From Marinagarivorans sp. UBA5868 (GTDB taxonomy: Bacteria > Pseudomonadota > Gammaproteobacteria > Pseudomonadales > Cellvibrionaceae), in the NCBI GenBank assembly GCA_002432095.1, contig DJFQ01000049.1:2133-9073 (forward strand): a stretch of DNA of 6,941 nucleotides. The letters are read 5' to 3'. The notes beneath the pieces were generated by a model that saw nothing but the letters and a program-made list of their open reading frames with translations, made no database searches and had not been told where the DNA came from. The translations under genes and the position numbers were made by a program. Below are positions 4,838 through 6,941 of this stretch, in pieces; within the stretch, counting starts at the first letter, position 1; each line of letters opens with the position of its first letter.

Positions 4838-6941
4838 TTATGACCCTGGAACCGTCGGCCAAGCAGAGCTGGAGGCGCTGGGGGCTGTGTACTGACGCAG
4901 CAGTTCAAGCTGCGCTGCGGGATGCTCGGGGGAATACGCTTGCACGTACACACCTTCCGGCAATAACTCCCATCGCTGCCGGCCGTCATTCACATAAAGT
5001 TCGAGTTCGTTGAGTACCCGTGCGCCCAAATCCGGAGCTTCGATAGGGAAACACACTTCCACCCTTCGATTAAGATTGCGTTCCATAAGGTCGGCACTGG
5101 CGCAATAGACCTTTGGCTCGCCATTGGCGAAGTAATAAATGCGTGAGTGCTCAAGGAATCGGCCGACGATGGAGAACACCCGGATATTTTCAGAAACACC
5201 GGTAATGCCTGGTTTTAATGAACACATGCCGCGGATAATCAAATCGATTTTCACACCTGCTTGCGATGCTTTGTAGAGCGCCTGAATGACTTTCGGCTCG
5301 GTCAGTCCATTGCACTTCAGGATAATCCGGGCATCTTTGCCTTCCTGCTTGGCTTTTGCCTCTCCGTCGATCAGTCGCAGTAACTGTCGTTTGAGGGTGA
5401 AAGGCGCGTGGTAGAGCTTGTTCATCTTCTCGGTTTTGCCCATCCCGGTAAGTTGCTGGAAGATGCGATGCACATCTTCGCAAATGGCAGGTTCGGCGGA
5501 CAATAAAGAATAATCCGTATAAAGATGCGCGTTACCGCTGTGATAGTTGCCAGTACCCAGATGACAGTAGCGTTTGAACTGGCCATTCTCGCGGCGCACG
5601 ATAAGGATCATTTTGGCGTGGGTTTTGTACCCGACGACTCCGTAAACCACGACCGCGCCAGCTTCCTGTAGGCGGCTGGCGAGTTCCAGATTTTCTTCTT
5701 CATCGAAGCGTGCGCGCAATTCCACGATCACCGTGACTTCCTTGCCATTGCGTGCAGCGTCCAGCAGGGCATCGACAATGGAAGATTCGTGCCCGGTGCG
5801 ATATAACGTTTGTTTGATGGCGACCACGTCTGGATCTTTCGCAGCCTGGCGAAGCAGTTGTATTACTGGTGTAAAAGACTCGAAGGGATGCAGCAAGAGG
5901 TAATCGCGTTTTGCAATGGCCTCAAAAATATTGTCTTTGCGGCTGAAGCCTTTGGGCAGGCCCGGGGTGAACGGCGGATAGAGAAGATCCGCGCGGCCCA
6001 CCATAGACGGTAGACGCATCAATCGTTTGAGATTGACAGGTCCGTTAACCCGGTAAAGATCGTCCTCTTTTAGGCCAATTTCATTGAGCAGAAAGTCGGT
6101 GAGTTCTTTTGGGCAATTGTCCGCCACTTCCAGACGTACCGCATTGCCGAAACGACGGGAGTGCAATTCTCCTCGCAGAGTTCGCGCCAGGTCAGCGATG
6201 CCCTCAATATCCACGTCCAGATCGGCGTTGCGGGTGATGCGAAATTGATAACAGCCTTTTACCGCCATGCCTGGAAACAGTTTGTCCGCATGGGCGTGAA
6301 TCATTGAGGAAAGAAAAACGAAATCATTGGTTTTGCCGCCAATGTGTTCTGGTACGGCAATAATGCGCGGCAATGAACGCGGTGCCGGAACAATGGCCAG
6401 ACCAAGGTCGCGGCCGAAAGCGTCTTTGCCTTCAAGCGCAACAATAAAGTTCAGGCTTTTGTTCACCAGACGCGGAAACGGATGCGCTGAATCCAGACCA
6501 ATAGGACTAACGACCGGCAAAACTTCTTGGAGTATGTAGTCTTCAATCCAGGCGGCGTGAGCGGCGGTCCATTGGCTGCGGCGCAAAAAGCGAATGCCGG
6601 CGTCGGCCAGTGCCGGGATGAGGGTGTCGTTAAGGATGTCGTATTGTTGTTTGACGATATCGTGGCAGATTTCACTGATTAGCTTGAGGCATTCGCGAGT
6701 CTGCAAACCATCGGGACCGGTCACCTCCCGCTCGAATCGAATGCTTTGGATCAGTCCCGCCACGCGGATTTCGAAAAATTCATCCAGGTTAGAGCTAAAA
6801 ATCACCAGAAACTTTAGCCGCTCCAGCAATGGATGGGTTTCATCCAGCGCCTGCGCCAGCACTCGCTGATTGAAATATAAATGGCTGAGCTCGCGGTTGA
6901 TGAAATAGCTCGGATTGTCGACTACTAGGTCGGTGGAGTCG
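4838..6941 (-). CDS. ppk: Polyphosphate kinase 1 (5' partial)
   Basis: Ppk1 reversibly transfers the ATP gamma-phosphate onto inorganic polyphosphate chains; it is membrane-associated. The frame stays open to the window edge, so the GTG at 6862 is an internal Val codon (RVLAQALDE). Counting from 6939, 700 residues are visible and run six ahead of E. coli numbering. Conserved features are ELSHLYFNQR (17-26), SSNLDEFFEIR with ATP-site Asn51, the metal-binding Arg381 and Arg411, the autophosphorylated His441 in KTHAK, HLGTGNYH, and the second catalytic His598 in FLEHSRIYYF. The last two belong to the phospholipase D-like C1 and C2 domains, both complete. The protein already extends beyond the E. 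coli start point, so its N terminus is longer, as in Pseudomonas. A Ser/Ala/Pro tail ends the protein. The exopolyphosphatase gene ppx is not between ppk and trxA. Identity is secure; the start is unseen. Confidence 0.97.
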   Translation of the reverse strand, partial: DSTDLVVDNPSYFINRELSHLYFNQRVLAQALDETHPLLERLKFLVIFSSNLDEFFEIRVAGLIQSIRFEREVTGPDGLQTRECLKLISEICHDIVKQQYDILNDTLIPALADAGIRFLRRSQWTAAHAAWIEDYILQEVLPVVSPIGLDSAHPFPRLVNKSLNFIVALEGKDAFGRDLGLAIVPAPRSLPRIIAVPEHIGGKTNDFVFLSSMIHAHADKLFPGMAVKGCYQFRITRNADLDVDIEGIADLARTLRGELHSRRFGNAVRLEVADNCPKELTDFLLNEIGLKEDDLYRVNGPVNLKRLMRLPSMVGRADLLYPPFTPGLPKGFSRKDNIFEAIAKRDYLLLHPFESFTPVIQLLRQAAKDPDVVAIKQTLYRTGHESSIVDALLDAARNGKEVTVIVELRARFDEEENLELASRLQEAGAVVVYGVVGYKTHAKMILIVRRENGQFKRYCHLGTGNYHSGNAHLYTDYSLLSAEPAICEDVHRIFQQLTGMGKTEKMNKLYHAPFTLKRQLLRLIDGEAKAKQEGKDARIILKCNGLTEPKVIQALYKASQAGVKIDLIIRGMCSLKPGITGVSENIRVFSIVGRFLEHSRIYYFANGEPKVYCASADLMERNLNRRVEVCFPIEAPDLGARVLNELELYVNDGRQRWELLPEGVYVQAYSPEHPAAQLELLRQYTAPSASSSAWPTVPGS

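Noticed and set aside
5190..5483. 97-codon frame on the - strand inside ppk
   Set aside because: It is an alternative frame of a conserved ppk region, rich in Arg and His as such shadows are, and has no support for translation.
6860..6862. GTG as the ppk start codon
   Set aside because: Conserved Ppk1 sequence (ELSHLYFNQR) continues in frame upstream to the window edge, so this is an internal Val codon.

Overview
The window is a compact, mostly housekeeping stretch of a Gram-negative gammaproteobacterial chromosome. The protein sequences fit the Pseudomonas and Cellvibrio side of the class. UbiD and Rho align almost without gaps to my recollection of their E. coli counterparts, Ppk1 resembles the Pseudomonas form, and the order ppk, trxA, rho, ubiD is the one I recall around these genes in pseudomonads. 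This rests on remembered sequences, with no database search. No phage, transposon, CRISPR, tRNA or rRNA feature is visible.

From left to right, bases 1-1176 on the + strand hold the C-terminal part of an outer-membrane TpsB-type transporter (ShlB/FhaC/HecB family), cut at its 5' end by the window edge. It converges on ubiD across a 38-base gap with a small hairpin. All remaining genes are on the - strand. Read in their transcription direction they are ppk1 (6941 to 4838, 5' end cut by the window), trxA (4714 to 4391), rho (4024 to 2765) and ubiD (2687 to 1215). trxA has its own credible promoter and a strong Shine-Dalgarno (SD) sequence. rho has a candidate promoter about 270 bases upstream and a long leader. 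rho ends in a clear hairpin-plus-T-tract terminator before ubiD.

The four - strand genes have unrelated jobs: polyphosphate synthesis, thiol-disulfide reduction, transcription termination and ubiquinone biosynthesis. The terminators and promoters suggest several transcription units that are neighbours by conserved gene order and do not form one pathway operon.

The parts worth attention are non-coding or divergent. The 366-base rho upstream region contains a probable autoregulatory leader, a candidate 32-codon leader ORF, and a segment matching the 16S rRNA anti-SD tail that is also complementary to the trxA SD. The TpsB barrel carries unusual versions of two motifs of its family. I found no convincing new multi-gene system.
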